A stretch of 64,000 nucleotides of DNA from NCBI GenBank assembly GCA_947311845.1, contig CAMZMU010000013.1, positions 2,455,198-2,519,197 of the forward strand, given 5' to 3'. This document shows positions 1-10,899 of the stretch, piece by piece. The stretch comes from Poa pratensis (taxonomy: Eukaryota > Streptophyta > Magnoliopsida > Poales > Poaceae). Each line of letters starts with the position of its first letter. Position 1 is the first letter of the stretch. The notes beneath the pieces are model-generated. The model had not been told where the DNA came from. It did not search any database and worked only from the letters and a program-made list of their open reading frames with translations. The position numbers and the translations under genes are program-made.

Positions 1-370
1 TTTTATAGCGTTTTTAGGTCACGACTAGGTCGGTGGAGAAAAGATCAACGGCGGCGGAGCTCGAGGCCCAAAATAGGTAGGCCCACGCGGCCAAGATTTT
101 AGGCCGCGTGGGGCCCTCTCATTTCCAGCTGGTTGGGCTTCTGGCCTTCATTTTGAGCCCATTGCGTTCGTCTCGAAAATTCTGAAGTGTTCTCTCTGAC
201 CTTGCCCTTTTTGGAGTCCCGAAGCTCCCGGAAAGTCTGAAACACTAAAAAAGACGTTTTCTGGAAAACAGGGTTAATTCCAAATAAATGGGAAAACTAT
301 GAAGTATTCCCAAAATCATTATAAAACATTGATATAACCCTTATATGATGCAAATATGATTGGAATATAA
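1..370 (-). repeat. LTR-like retroelement fragment, unclassified
   Basis: No gene is visible. The stretch resembles the body of a Triticeae LTR read on the minus strand: a GC-rich block with a short inverted motif (CACGCGGCC and GGCCGCGTG around 71-110) followed by AT-rich sequence. No terminal TG/CA pair or target duplication can be placed, so the call rests on general resemblance only. Confidence 0.3.
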
Positions 371-860
371 GTAAAATAATGCAAAGTTCATGTATGCATT
401 TTACATGCATCACACCTCTACGACAGAAGGAAAGCAAGTCCACATCAATCATGGTACCAATGAGAGAACCAACTACCCTTAAACCCAAGAAGTGTCTCAA
501 CGGATTCGGAACACCAGTGACATGTACCCAAGTTTGGTGTAGCTCCATCTTGTGCGGAACGTCCACCGGTCTCCACTGACTAAATACAAGCCTGGTTGAT
601 TGAGAAGGGATGCCAAGCTCTATACCATCAAACCTTAGCAAATCCTCCATGGACGGGAAGTTAACTGTGAAGGAGTTATCACCATGAGGGATGGCCTCCC
701 AACTATTGTCTTGGTTGTTTCTAGTCCTCCTTCCTCTTCTCGAGTTCCTCTTCACTATTGTCTTGGTTGTTGTTTAGAGCCTCCTCATCTTCATCCCCTG
801 ATCCAAAAAGCCTAGCTAAACCAAACGGTAGAATTTCATCTGGTCGTTCCTGGCAAATAA
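297..860 (-). pseudogene. DUF4283-type protein fragment, transposon-related
   Basis: The minus-strand frame 755-297 carries a block typical of grass DUF4283 proteins, which are nucleic-acid-binding domains related to ORF1 of plant LINEs. Landmarks are WEAIPHGDNSF, then VPHKMELHQTWVHVTGVP and LRHFLGLRVVGSLIGT. Zinc-knuckle parts are absent. A second frame at about 860-760 encodes an acidic block (LARLFGSGDEDEEAL). The two parts are separated by stops and by a duplicated 18-bp segment (AACAACCAAGACAATAGT) near 700-765, so the copy is rearranged. Before 860 the sequence TTTGCCAG could be a splice acceptor. The C-terminal end runs into unrelated sequence. It is a dead fragment; the family call is fairly safe, the parent element is not known. 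Confidence 0.55.
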
Positions 861-1005
861 AAGGGAGATATATATTCAGGTTCTAGCATTACTGACAAAA
901 CCAACAACAGGAGATCAAGAACTGTTTATATACTAGAAAAGAAGAACATATTAACAACATATGTTACATATAGATCATGGCCCATGCGTTCCTCTTCATT
1001 TTCGT

Positions 1006-1804
1006 TGTAACGTCCAGAAAAGTACCCTAGTAGTTTTTGATTGTGTTCTTGTTTTGTGCATCATGACATAATCATGCCATCATTCATATTTTCTTAATTC
1101 CAGTGAGTTTGTAAATTTTCAAAAAATTGTTGAGCTCCTATTCTCTTCCCAAAACCCCTTCTATTTATATGAAAATAAAACAAATAAGCAAAAAAATGTT
1201 TTAGAGCCCCAGCCAGGCCAGCCCAGCCTAGGCTTTCCCAGCTAACCCAACACCCCCAAGCCCGAACCCTAACCCTTCGATCCCCAGCCCCAGTGCAGCG
1301 CCGCCATCTCTCTCTCTCCCGAGCACCTCCCCACGTCTCTCTTCCTCTTGTTCCGTCTCGCGCGCCCATGGTCACGTCCCCCTCCCCTCCGGTGACCGCT
1401 CCACTGGCTGCTCATGCTCCCGCCTCCGGCCGTGGCCCCCATCGCCGGTAGCGCCGCCTTCATCCTCGACCGCGTCCCTACGACCTCCTCCTTCCTGGAC
1501 GGCCGCCGTTTTCCACCTTGGCCGTCTCTGCCACCACCGCCACGACCGCCTCCCAGCCCCCGACGAGCGACTGCTTCGGTGCTACCCGATGAGCTCCACC
1601 ATGGCCTCTCTCCTCCAGCGACCAGCACCGGCCGACGAGCTCCTCCGTCGCCGTCCCAAGGCGACCTCCATGCGCAGCTCCTGCCGGGAGCCCGATGACC
1701 GCGTCTGCCCCGAGCTCCCTGCCCCCACGCTGACGTCCTCGCTCGCGTGCCAAGCTTGCCTTCGTGACCGGCTCTTCGACCTCCTGGACCCGTGCTCCTG
1801 CCGT
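1006..1804 (+). repeat. GC-rich LTR fragment (gypsy-like)
   Basis: The block begins TGTAACGTCC, a start seen in several Triticeae gypsy LTRs. It passes through a stretch with CATCATGACATAATCATG and becomes very GC-rich from 1250 to 1804. Several overlapping frames in the GC-rich part give only proline, arginine and serine-rich low-complexity peptides and none looks conserved. It stops where a copia LTR begins at 1805, so it is probably an LTR cut by that insertion. No partner LTR is in the window. Confidence 0.35.
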
Positions 1805-3132
1805 TGAAAGGGCATTTTCATCCTAAATGGTTTTGCGGTGTTTGATAACAATATAAGTGAAATCTCACCGTGTGCTAAGTGTTTAGGTTGAATTGATGAA
1901 AAGCACAAGACGGTGATTGACACCTCAAAAAGGATAAAAGATCGGTGATTGATCCCTCAAAAAGGATAAAAGATCGAATACGATGTGTTTATATTGTTTA
2001 TTTTATCTTATAGGGCATCCGTACTATCAAGATGGTTTGTTCAATGGATGCCGTGGGGAAATCATTCACCTACACTGAAAAACTATACTTGCACCCCCAC
2101 TAGCCTTCCTACATACACTGCCGAAGAAACCTACAAGTTTCCAAAAAGAAATCTCTTGAAAAACCAGCTATTCCGAGCCAGTCGGAATTAATCCAGAATA
2201 TTCCGGATGTCCGGAATATTCTGGACGGATTCTGAACAAGGGGCGAAAATTCTCTGTTTGGAATTCGTAACAGTTCGGAATTTTTCGGACTGATTCCAGA
2301 CGGATTCCGAACAAGGGGCAAAACTCTCTCTTAGGTATTCGGAACGGTTCGGAATGGCTCGAAATATTCCGAGCGTCCGGAATATTCTGGACCATTCTGG
2401 ATCTATTCCGGACGGAGGGATTCTGGCAAAAAACGGCTAGTTTTTTGGTGGACCTATAAGGGACCTCTTCTTCCCCAAGAGGGGCCACGACTTTCAGCTC
2501 ATACCCACCATTGTTCCAAAGCTTCATTTCCCTAGATCTCTCTCTACCCACTCAAACATCTTGCCTTCTATGATTTGAGAGAGGTGATCTAGATCTACAC
2601 TTACACCGAAGTAATTTGATTTCCCCTTTGATTCCATTGAGGAACTTGTTACTCTTGGGTTCGTTGAAACCCTAGACGGAAGTGGTCATCTTCGTGGCTT
2701 TGGTAGCCACGGGGATTTGTTGGGAGACTCCAAGTGAGTTGTGGAGTGTGCCCCAACCTTGAAGATTCCCGGAGTTTTGGTGGCATAGTGGTTCATGCCA
2801 CTCCGGATTGGTGGAGGACACGAAGGAGATATGGTGTGCCATTGATGGCTATTCGGAGTTCACTTTGTGACTTCGCACAGATCCAACGGAGACTAGCTTC
2901 CATTGAGAAGTGAACTTCGAGATAAATATCCGCGTCACTGTGTGGTTATCTCTCAACTTACCTTTACTACTCGTTGCTAGTATTACTTGTTTAATTATCT
3001 ATTGCTAGCTTGTATTTTGCTCATCATATAGGTTGTTCACCTGGTTGCATAATCTAGAGAACTTATATTTGAGCAATCCTTAAATTAAGATGCCTATTCA
3101 CCCCCCCTCTAGTCAACCTCTCGATCCTTTCA
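1805..3132 (+). repeat. 5' LTR of truncated copia element
   Basis: The segment runs from TGAAAGGGCA to CCTTTCA, giving the canonical TG...CA ends, and is followed after two bases by a degenerate tRNA-Met primer site. It contains a cluster of GGAATATTC-like motifs (2180-2400) and ends with a run of C before AGTCAACCTCTCGATCC, a pattern common at the end of grass copia LTRs. The matching 3' LTR is missing from the window, so the left boundary is set from the TG and the family pattern only. Confidence 0.6.
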
Positions 3133-3134
3133 AT

Positions 3135-3146
3135 TGCTATAAGAGC
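3135..3146 (+). other. Degenerate primer binding site (tRNA-Met type)
   Basis: TGCTATAAGAGC differs at two positions from TGGTATCAGAGC, the usual plant copia/gypsy primer site. It sits two bases after the LTR end, as expected. Confidence 0.6.
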
Positions 3147-3258
3147 TTCGTCTCTTTATTAAAGGCTTTACCGCCTAAAGAGGAGGATAACTGATCCGGA
3201 GGAGGTAAACAAAGATAAATAAACCACACCCTCCGATGACGACGCTGCTCCCCTCACC

Positions 3259-4515
3259 ATGGGTGCCATGAAGAAATTCATGGAATCCATGATTGAGGAT
3301 GCCGCGAAGAAATGGGAGGAAAAATTAATGGCCAAGCTCCCAATCCCATCTACTACTGCACCTAGCGAAAAAGTAGATGAGAATGGGATTCCTATCCCAT
3401 CACCAAAACCCACACCCAAAATACCAAAAGATGCTAATTCATATGATTCTCATTCCATGCCTTTCACGTGCACAAACTCACAACATATCCAACATCCTCA
3501 TATAATCAACCAAGGCCCTCCTCCTATGCTAGATAGCTCTCGTTTTACTAATTGGAAACGTGCTATGGAGTCTGATGGGTGTAGCTCATCGGTTCAACTA
3601 TGGAGAATCATCAAGGATGGCTTCAAGCCACATGACCCCAAGAATTTGACTCCAAGTGAGGTTGTTGAGATGAGCAACTCAATGCAACCGCCAAGCACAT
3701 GCTCCAAAAGGCAATGACCGAATATAGTGTTGTTCACATCCGGGCCCTCAATACCGCCGAGGAGGCATGGGACTATCTAGTTGATTTGTATGATGGCAAC
3801 ACGGGCATGCAACGCTCCAAGAAGGCAATACTTCAACAACAAGTCGATGACTTCATTTTGAAGGATGAAGAGACTCCGGAAGAGCTTTTTCGAAGACTCA
3901 AATCTCTCACCATGGCAATGAGGGATCTTGGGTTCAAAGACAATGATGGTGAATGGCTCAAAGAAAAGTTTCGCAAAACTATGATGCCACATAACGAGAC
4001 TATGGTGATGATGGTCTATTCAAGAACGGACTATTCATCACTATCACCACAAGATGTTTTGGGAATCTTTGTTACTATGAACATGATGAAGAAGACCTCA
4101 GAGCATGTTCGTGCTCATGTGAACGGGCCAAGAAAAGTCAATCTTGCTTTGAAGGCCAAGGCTCATGTTGAGGAGGATGATAGTGATGATGGTGATCATG
4201 TGCCTGATGCTAAAGAAACATATGAGTCATGTAGTGAGTACATGGCTCTTGCGGCCAACAATTATTGGAAGAAGGGAGACTTTTGGTCAAGTGCTTCAAG
4301 AAACAAGGGAAAAGGATTTTCAAGGGACTCCTTGGGAATGAGAAGAAGCCAAGGACATGCTTCAATTGTGGAAATAACTCACACTTTGTCGCTGAGTGTC
4401 CTTTCGAGAATAGGGCCGAACATGGTGGCAAACTCATCAAGAAGACCAAGTTCGTCCCCAAACCCAAGAACTTCATGAAGAAAGCACCTCAAAAGGCACT
4501 TGCTAATCATGAGGA
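3259..4515 (+). pseudogene. Copia gag, frameshifted and 3'-truncated
   Basis: Three overlapping frames (3259-3717, 3699-4478, 4265-4597) together give one gag of the UBN2/DUF4219 type, the structural protein of Ty1/copia particles. The first frame holds a lysine-rich N-terminus and the block FTNWKRAMESDG. The second holds AEEAWDYLVDLYDG and TPEELFRRLKSL. The third holds the zinc knuckle CFNCGNNSHFVAEC near 4355. Frameshifts near 3700 and 4280 break the protein. Protease, integrase and reverse transcriptase are missing: the copia sequence stops at about 4515 and continues directly as Mutator transposase sequence. The element cannot move alone. Confidence 0.8.
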
Positions 4516-4860
4516 GTACGAATCTGGTGGTGAAGGCTGTCATGGACACGGTGAAAGAAATCTTTGGTTACTCGGTGAAGTATGGGAAGGCATGTAAGGC
4601 TAAGCAAGCCGCATTCAAGATGTTGTATGGTGATTGTGAGGAAGCATACAACCGACTCCCTAGGTTGTTGGGAGCTATGGCCGCTACAAATCCGGGCAGC
4701 CCTTTGCCCAAAAGACTAGGGATTACAACGGTGCAACCGTCCGTGTATTTGGCCGTGCATTTTGGGCTTTCGGGAAATGCATAAGGGCATTTAAGCATTG
4801 TCTTGGCCGTGCATTTTGGGATTTCGTCCCCAAATCCTTGGGGAAGAAGTTGGTGATGAA
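4516..4860 (+). pseudogene. Mutator-like transposase fragment
   Basis: The reading frame through 4515-4675 encodes VMDTVKEIFGYSVKYGKA, then AKQAAFKMLYGDCEEAYNRL and GAMAATNPG. This is the region just before the MULE catalytic core in grass Mutator transposases. Near 4740-4800 another frame gives VFGRAFWAFGKCIRAFKHC, which normally precedes the first catalytic aspartate. The phrase GRAFW is then partly repeated near 4805, which suggests a small internal duplication. The D-D-E core itself is missing. The fragment is joined without a gap to copia gag on its left. Confidence 0.7.
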
Positions 4861-4879
4861 ATCCACGAAGTTTGCCTTC

Positions 4880-5265
4880 AGATCTGGCTGGATTTGGTGG
4901 AGATTTAGGAGGGGGAGAGAGGCCGCCGCCGGCCATCAGAGGGAGATAGAGAGGAAGAGCTCGGTTCGACTGGGGCTGGGCTGCGGGTGGGCAGTCGCGC
5001 AGCGCTAACATACCCGAAGTGTAGAGCCACGCCCCGAGTCGCTATCCTCTGAAGTGTAGCGCCCCCGGCCACGACGTTACACTTCGGGCCTATGGGCCCC
5101 GCTGTGCCACGCTGGCAGAACTGTAGCACCCCGGTGCAGGGCGCTATCACGCAGAGGATAGCGCCCCCTCGTTGGGCGCGACAAAAAAGGGTTAGATTTG
5201 ATTTTTTTTTTGGAATTAGGGTTATTTTTTGCTGAATTTTGCCAAAAGGGTTAATTTTGTGGATT
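4880..5265. repeat. GC-rich tail with inverted motifs, MULE-associated
   Basis: The stretch has repeated forms of GAAGTGTAG and of GCGCTATC/GATAGCG in both orientations (about 5010-5165), then TTAGGGTT and a T-run. Such blocks accompany MULE remnants in Triticeae. No conserved coding frame is visible, and the function is not known. Confidence 0.35.
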
Positions 5266-6014
5266 TTCACCCACCATAAAGCTAGCTAGCTCCCCGACCA
5301 CGGGCACCATGACAGTGATAGGACGTCCACGGCTGGGGCAACAAGATTCGTAGGAAATTATGGTATTGCGGATGAGTGAAAATAGGAACACAAAAAGGAG
5401 AACCGGAGGTGACCAGAGTTCCTCCCATGTCCGCCGGTGAACCGTATGTTCCGGGGAATCACAGATCTTCGTGTCTGGCGTGTACATAGGGGTAGGGTTT
5501 CCCGGAGGCACCGTATTGATGGAAGCGGCGGCGCCGTGTCGGAGTGGTATGTCCCAATTCCGCCCCCATTGCGACGATGGTCTTCGTGCCGGTGTTTAGG
5601 AGATAGGGACCGTAGACTACCGCCTCTACCCTACCCTATAACGGTAACGTTAGGGTTTTCCTACTGGTCATGCATGGCGACTGAGATTTGTGTTCTGGGA
5701 CGAGGTCTGCGAGGCGGCCGTGGTGACCTTGTCGGGAGATTTCGTTCGTTGGCTTCGTCTCCGCTATGACGGTGTGAGCTCCGGCACCGGTCGAAAGCCT
5801 GATGAATTCCGCAGTTAGTCGTTTCTTTCAGAGGAAACGCGCCGCAGAGTGGCGTGAGAAGAAGAGGGAATGACACGTGTGCACAGGGTTTGGTTTCTCG
5901 GTCCGTGTGTGATAGTACGAGCATCGCATACATTTATTTCTTTGAAATCGTGTGCACGTCATCGCACATGATTCTTTGAAAAAACCTATGTGCGATGGCA
6001 CCGATCATCGCACA
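5266..6014. other. Non-coding spacer; CACTA-like right edge near its end
   Basis: No conserved protein is recognisable in 5266-5890 in any frame. From about 5920 the motif TGTGCGATG and its complement CATCGCACA alternate, like subterminal repeats of a CACTA-type element. The block ends at the palindrome CACTAGTG, where the next CACTA element begins, so two elements may abut here. Confidence 0.3.
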
Positions 6015-6830
6015 CACTAGTGTAGAAATGGCTACTAGTGGCGTGTTAAAATCTGCATTAGTTGCATGTATGTGGCACGCCACTGGTAAATGTTACGAGT
6101 GGCATGCACGTCCTGCCACGCCACTGGTAACAAAGCTACTGGTGGCATGCACGTCCTGCCACGCCACTGATAAGTGTTACTAGTGGCGTAACCCTGGAAT
6201 GCCACTAGTAATAGAGACACTAGTGGCGTGCCACTGAAACGCCACTTGTTAGCTATATACTAGTGACGTTTCACAAAGCAACACGCCACTACTATATTTT
6301 TCAAAGCCAAAAAAATACACGGCGGCAGCATGTTTCGCTGCCGTGGCAGCGTTTCTATACATGACACATGTAAGAGTAATAGCCTTAATTAATTAGTTCT
6401 TAATTAACATGTCCAACAAGAACTAATTGGAGCAACAAACAATTTCACAATTTACAACAGATGCATCACATATGCAAGTAAAAGCCTTAAACAACTTAGC
6501 AATCTTAAAAAAAAACTAAGATCAAACATACTTAGGACAACAACAAGAACACAATCACGATGAACTGGATGAGAATTATGAAGTCTTTCAGCCTACTAGA
6601 TCCGATCTGAGCTGCATCCTTCCCAACTCCATTGTTGCTCCTCTTTTGCCCTAAGAACATCTGGTAATCTTCTTCTGCCTTCTCTCTAGTCTCAAATCCT
6701 CTATAGCAGTTATTGCTGTAACCGTTCACTTGTTTACTGCACGTCTCCCATGAGTTGTAGATTCCTAAAACCCTCCCTGTATACACCACATACCACTTCA
6801 TCTAGCAAGACAGAAGATCGTATGCAACAT
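6015..6830 (+). mobile_element. CACTA transposon left end, truncated
   Basis: It starts with CACTAGTGTAGAAATGGC and is followed by a dense set of subterminal repeats to about 6290: GTGGCGTG, GCCACGCCACTGG and ACTAGTGGC in both orientations. This is the layout of CACTA termini, where the repeats bind the element's own protein. An ORF with a viroplasmin domain follows on the minus strand. No matching right end is found before the unrelated sequence at about 7000, so the element is truncated. Confidence 0.6.
6532..6801 (-). CDS. Small viroplasmin-domain (RNase H1 N-terminal-like) protein with tail anchor
   Basis: The 89-residue frame opens MKWYVVYTGRVLGIYNSWE and continues with QVNGYSNNCYRGFETREKAE. 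This matches the viroplasmin/RNase H1 N-terminal domain (Cauli_VI, Pfam PF01693), which binds RNA-DNA hybrids or double-stranded RNA. Residues about 70-89 are a hydrophobic stretch (FIILIQFIVIVFLLLS) that could be a C-terminal membrane anchor. No RNase H catalytic domain follows. It lies just inside a CACTA left end, and such small ORFs are often seen in Triticeae CACTA elements. The domain name does not mean a virus is present. Expression is unknown, and it may be a leftover exon. Confidence 0.6.
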   Translation of the reverse strand: MKWYVVYTGRVLGIYNSWETCSKQVNGYSNNCYRGFETREKAEEDYQMFLGQKRSNNGVGKDAAQIGSSRLKDFIILIQFIVIVFLLLS

Positions 6831-7918
6831 AGGCAACATAATTCATATAGTAAAGCATCACAAGTTCATGCACGATTCATATAGCAAAAGCATCACAAGT
6901 CCATCCTACCGAATGTGTCAACCGAAAAGAAGAGACCACGGTGGGGTTCTTTCCGGACATCTTCGAACTAAAGATTAAATTGTTAGATAATAGTAAAAAA
7001 TATGTATAGAAACTATAGTATTACTAAAAAATATGTATAAAATTCATTAAAAAATTCGACATGACATTTGCTAAAAACGGACATATCGAGTGCCAGAAAT
7101 TTGACGAAACGGAAATGAATCAACGTTTCACCAAAACTTTGGGAACTCATGTGCATTTCCTGAAAAAAGAAACACAACGCGAAATGGTTCGCAACACAAG
7201 GCTGCCTCGGCTATGGCCGACACTACAAGTACAAAAGTCATGAAAATTCACGTGTATATAACAGATATTCACATATTATTCTAAAAACAGTAAGATTCTA
7301 TTCTACTTAAGATGTAATTCCAAAAAATATATATAATTCGACGTCATATGCCCATGATGTACAAAAGCTCGTGTGACAACGTTGTTAGGCCCGTTTTGCT
7401 TTGCCTCGGTCATGTCACTATCTCGTGTTGTCTGTCCGTCAAATAAGCCAATTGAATCAGAGGCGCCCCGTGTGATTGTCTCCACACTTGTCTCGGCGCG
7501 TCTCCACAAAACTTGTCTCATCGGGTCTGCTTCTGTGCGTTGCAAAGGTGCCCAAAAAAAAAGTAGAAAGTTGTTATAAGCATATAATAATATTTTATGA
7601 ACGCAACACAGATTGGCGTTGTTTGCGACTACTACAGTTGGCTTTCTCTCCAGCAACTACTCTTTTGAGGACAGTGTCGTTACGAAGTGAAAAATAATAA
7701 TTACATTGATTAACGATCCAGCGGACACGAGTTATCTTTCTCGACTTCCTTTTTCTCCTCCTACGACCTCGCTTTTCATTTCCTTACTCCTGTGGGACGC
7801 TTTCTTGTCCACTTTCAACTCACAAGAATAACAATCGGTTTCCTTCTCCACCGTACAAATACTACGCAAAGGCCTTGATAACGATGCATGAATCTTCCAA
7901 GAAATCTCTAACATAATC
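6831..7918. other. No gene recognised
   Basis: Several short frames exist (for example 7303-7656 minus and 7373-7579 plus) but none resembles a known family. Composition is mixed AT-rich with a pyrimidine-rich part at 7730-7790. It is probably old transposon sequence. Confidence 0.4.
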
Positions 7919-8600
7919 TTTTTTTTTAAATGGGAGCATAGGCCCAGCCTCTGCATCGTGATGATGCACACAGATTTTATATTAAAAACAAATCACAAAG
8001 AATTTAGGTCAACGTTATACATCTCAAGGATCAGCCAAAATGGCCACATGAATCAACCAGCGAAAGATCGCACAAAAGCTAAGACTACACATGTTGGAGT
8101 CTTCTAGCATGCTGCCAGCCACCCTGGTTGAAGATAGACCGAACGACCGCCATCAGCCGAATACATCCGTTATCCATGAGCGCCCGTTGTTCTGGTTTGA
8201 GTAGGAAGGACCACATATGGATCCAATACGTGACACGGTGAACAACCTATAAAAAATGAGCATTTGTGACTTTGTTAAACAACACATCATTCCGACAGTT
8301 CCAAACAGCCCAAACAAAAGCACAAGTACCAATGCGAATCCGGGCCTTAGTATTTTTATCTACCCATCAAGCCAGTGCCCAAACATATTAGCCACATTAG
8401 TTGGTGGAGAGATATTAAAAGTGAAGTGAATTAGTCGCCAATGTCGTGTAAAAGGACAGGAAATAAACAAATGCTCCACAGACTCATCTGATTGACAAAA
8501 GACACATTGTTTACATCCAGTCCATTTTCTTTTAATCAGGTTATCTTCAGTGAGTAAAACTTTGCGCTGAAGAAACCACATAAAGATTTCAATTTCCAAA
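7919..8600 (-). mobile_element. 5'-truncated LINE (non-LTR retrotransposon) 3' end
   Basis: Read on the minus strand, the segment holds the C-terminal part of a plant L1-type reverse transcriptase ORF, a 3' untranslated part, and a terminal A-run (the T-run at 7919-7927). Truncation at the 5' end is normal for LINEs because reverse transcription often stops early. A target-site duplication was not identified with certainty. The upstream break is at about 8600. Confidence 0.7.
8080..8599 (-). pseudogene. LINE reverse-transcriptase zinc-binding C-terminus (zf-RVT)
   Basis: The frame 8599-8360 encodes FMWFLQRKVLLTEDNLIKR, then the zinc-binding cluster CKQCVFCQSDESVEHLFISC, which is the zf-RVT motif found after plant LINE reverse transcriptases. 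After a stop at about 8356 the frame goes on recognisably (IRIGTCAFVWAVWNC, then VVHRVTYWIHMW), with another stop before the second of these. The piece is therefore a dead copy. Polymerase and endonuclease domains are absent. The family call is firm. Confidence 0.75.
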
Positions 8601-9583
8601 GATATTTACGCAGGAATAGTGTGTGTCCATGCATATAATCAGCATACATAGACTACCATTGTAGAGGCATTAAAACTAATACACTTATGGTAGTCGACAC
8701 AAAATGACTCTTGTTGACCATCCAATGTCCCTATCCTATGTGCAGACACCACTAATAAATATATATTCAAATGCATCAACCTCGACATTGTACTCTCATA
8801 GTCTTTTTTTTCTGCTATGCTACTAAAACGGGGCATTACCTGAAATTGTCGTACCTCGAAGATAATAAAGACCGTTGGCCAAGGGCTTGCTTTGACCCTT
8901 AGGAGTAGGCAACCCGTTTGCTATCCTTATTTCTATTTCTATTGCATTCTATCTCATCGTTCAAGAAATGGAATTGCTATTCTCGATTCAGACAAGACAC
9001 TGATTTGTTTACGAAACGCTCTTCATTTTATAGGATCTCCCAGTCGTCAAAAAGGCCGTTCCTTGGGCACGCTGCAGGCGCTTCCGGGCCCGCCGCGGGC
9101 GCCTCTTTTTTAAAAGAAAAGATGCGAGTGTGAGAGTAGCTGGGCAGGAGCCCTTGACCTGGCTGATAAACCGAGTCGTATGATTACTTGCCATGCAAAT
9201 GTTGTAGGAATAGCTTGTTGACATCATTTTTAGATGTTAGACTCAGGGCACACTAGATTCTGATGCCCTCTCGACAGTCCAATGTCTATGCCTCCAATCT
9301 ACAAATCACCATTCATAAATCCCCAAATCCAATCGTAATGGTGATGTGATCACTGATCATAACTCACCTATAATCGCATTCCCAGATCAAAATCGATTGC
9401 AATGGCGATGAGCTGCTGTGCAGGGTGGACACCAAAAGAAAAGGTGTAGCAGTTGGAGCATGCACATAGGCGACACACACACATATATATATATATTTTT
9501 TTTTTTGAGACAACATAGGCGACATATATACCATGCTGCCCGGTAGTGTTGGTACTGGGCCAGGCTTTTCTAGCCTGCACGAG
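8601..9583. other. No gene recognised
   Basis: Short frames at 8892-9227 do not resemble any family I recognise. A microsatellite (AC)n/(AT)n and a T-run lie at about 9474-9508. The last bases before 9584 belong to a GC-rich repeat that resumes at 10900. Confidence 0.4.
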
Positions 9584-10899
9584 CACTAGTACAGAAAAGT
9601 CATTCTGTGGCGCACCTAAAAACAATTATGTGGCGCACGTCGGATGCGCCACAGAATTGTCGCCACTAAATATGCAATTCTGTGGCGCACCGGCCCGTGC
9701 GCCACAGAAAACCTGGATTTTTGTGGCGCACTGCTCAACCGTGCGCCACAGAATGTGTTTTCAAAATTTTAAAAAAAATGGCTGCTGGTGGCAGCCACGG
9801 TGGTCGTCGGCGTCTGGCTGGGCGGTGCAGGTCGTCGCGCTCTGGGCTTGCAGGTAGTCGCGACGGGCAGAGAGAGGCTCCGGATGCTCGGCGTCGGCAG
9901 CGGCGGACCTAACCCTAGCGAGCGAGAGCAGTAGGAAACATCTATGTGTGTGGCGGTGACCGAATCCTGCGGAAAGAGAGAGAGAGAAGGTGCTGCGGCA
10001 GCGTGAATCGATGGAGGTCTCGGTGGTGAAGACGAACTCCGACGCAGCGGTGACGCAGAAGAGCGGCGGTGCGGGAGATGGCCGGCAGCCGACCGGGAGT
10101 AGGGGCTGCGGTGAAGACGAACTCCGGCGCGGCGGTGACCAGTGACCCAGGCCGTGAGCCATGTTCCTTGCCGGAGCGGCGTTCCCCTCCCGACGACCTC
10201 CATTGCTCCGCGCGCGCGTCGCCGGCGCGGGAAGGAAGCAGGGGGGCGGGGACCGGTCGCCGGAAGTCACGGTCGGAGAAGAGTTCGCAGAGGCGGCGGC
10301 GAGGACTCGCCGGAGGCGGCCGGCGAAGGGGATCGAGGCGGCAGCGCTGTGAGGGAGGAGATGAAGACAGAAGAGAGAGAAGGGGATCGTGCGTGTGCTG
10401 CTGTGTGTTGCGTGCGTGTGTGGTGCGAGGGAGAGAAGAGAGATGGAGAGGATAAGGTAGAGAGATGGTGTGTGGGCAGAGAGATGGAGGTCAGGTGCGT
10501 GCGTTGCGTGCGTGTGTGGCTGTGGTGTGGGGCCGGTGATTTGACCAGATCTCAGATCTCAGATCTGATCTGAAAAAAATAATTTTTCAAACCTTTTTTG
10601 TGGCGCATATAGTGGCATGCGCCACAGAAATCTGTCATTCTGTGGCGCACCAGGCAACATGCGCCACAAAATTGCAATATGCTGTGGCGCACCAGCTTAG
10701 GTGCTATTCTGTGGCGCATGTTACTAGGTGCGCCACAGAATTCCAAAATTCTGTGGCGCATGTGGTTTTCATGCGCCACAGAATTTGTAATTCTATGGCG
10801 CACCAGAGTAGGGTGCGCCACAGAATATGTTTTTGTGGCGCATGCTTATTTGGTGCGCCACAAAATAGCATTCCATAGAATCGCGTTTTCCTACTAGTG
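9584..10899. mobile_element. Complete non-autonomous CACTA element with TSD GAG
   Basis: The left end is CACTAGTACAGAAAAG and the right end, read in reverse, is CACTAGTAGGAAAAC. The 3-bp target duplication GAG lies on both sides (9581-9583 and 10900-10902). The subterminal repeat TGTGGCGCA with its complement TGCGCCACA is dense at 9600-9750 and 10600-10865. The 1.3-kb element has no transposase. Its centre (about 9775-10555) is a GC-rich block with only low-complexity frames, perhaps a captured host fragment. Confidence 0.88.
9775..10555. other. GC-rich core of the CACTA element, possible captured host sequence
   Basis: Both strands have long open frames (for example 10270-9761 minus and 10142-10573 plus), which is expected from GC-rich sequence. 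The peptides are arginine, serine and proline-rich with no motif I recognise. A duplicated piece with the motif GGTGAAGACGAACTCCG occurs at about 10023 and 10109. It could be a captured gene 5' end, but that is only a guess. Confidence 0.3.

Noticed and set aside
6532..6801. Endogenous caulimovirus remnant
   Set aside because: Only the viroplasmin-type domain is present, inside CACTA subterminal context; no movement, coat or reverse-transcriptase gene of a pararetrovirus is near.
7303..7697. Opposing frames of 117 and 73 aa
   Set aside because: Mutually overlapping, with no conserved motif or coding composition.
9761..10573. Overlapping frames of 90-170 aa in the small CACTA element
   Set aside because: Open on both strands because of GC content. 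No conserved motif, so no gene is called.
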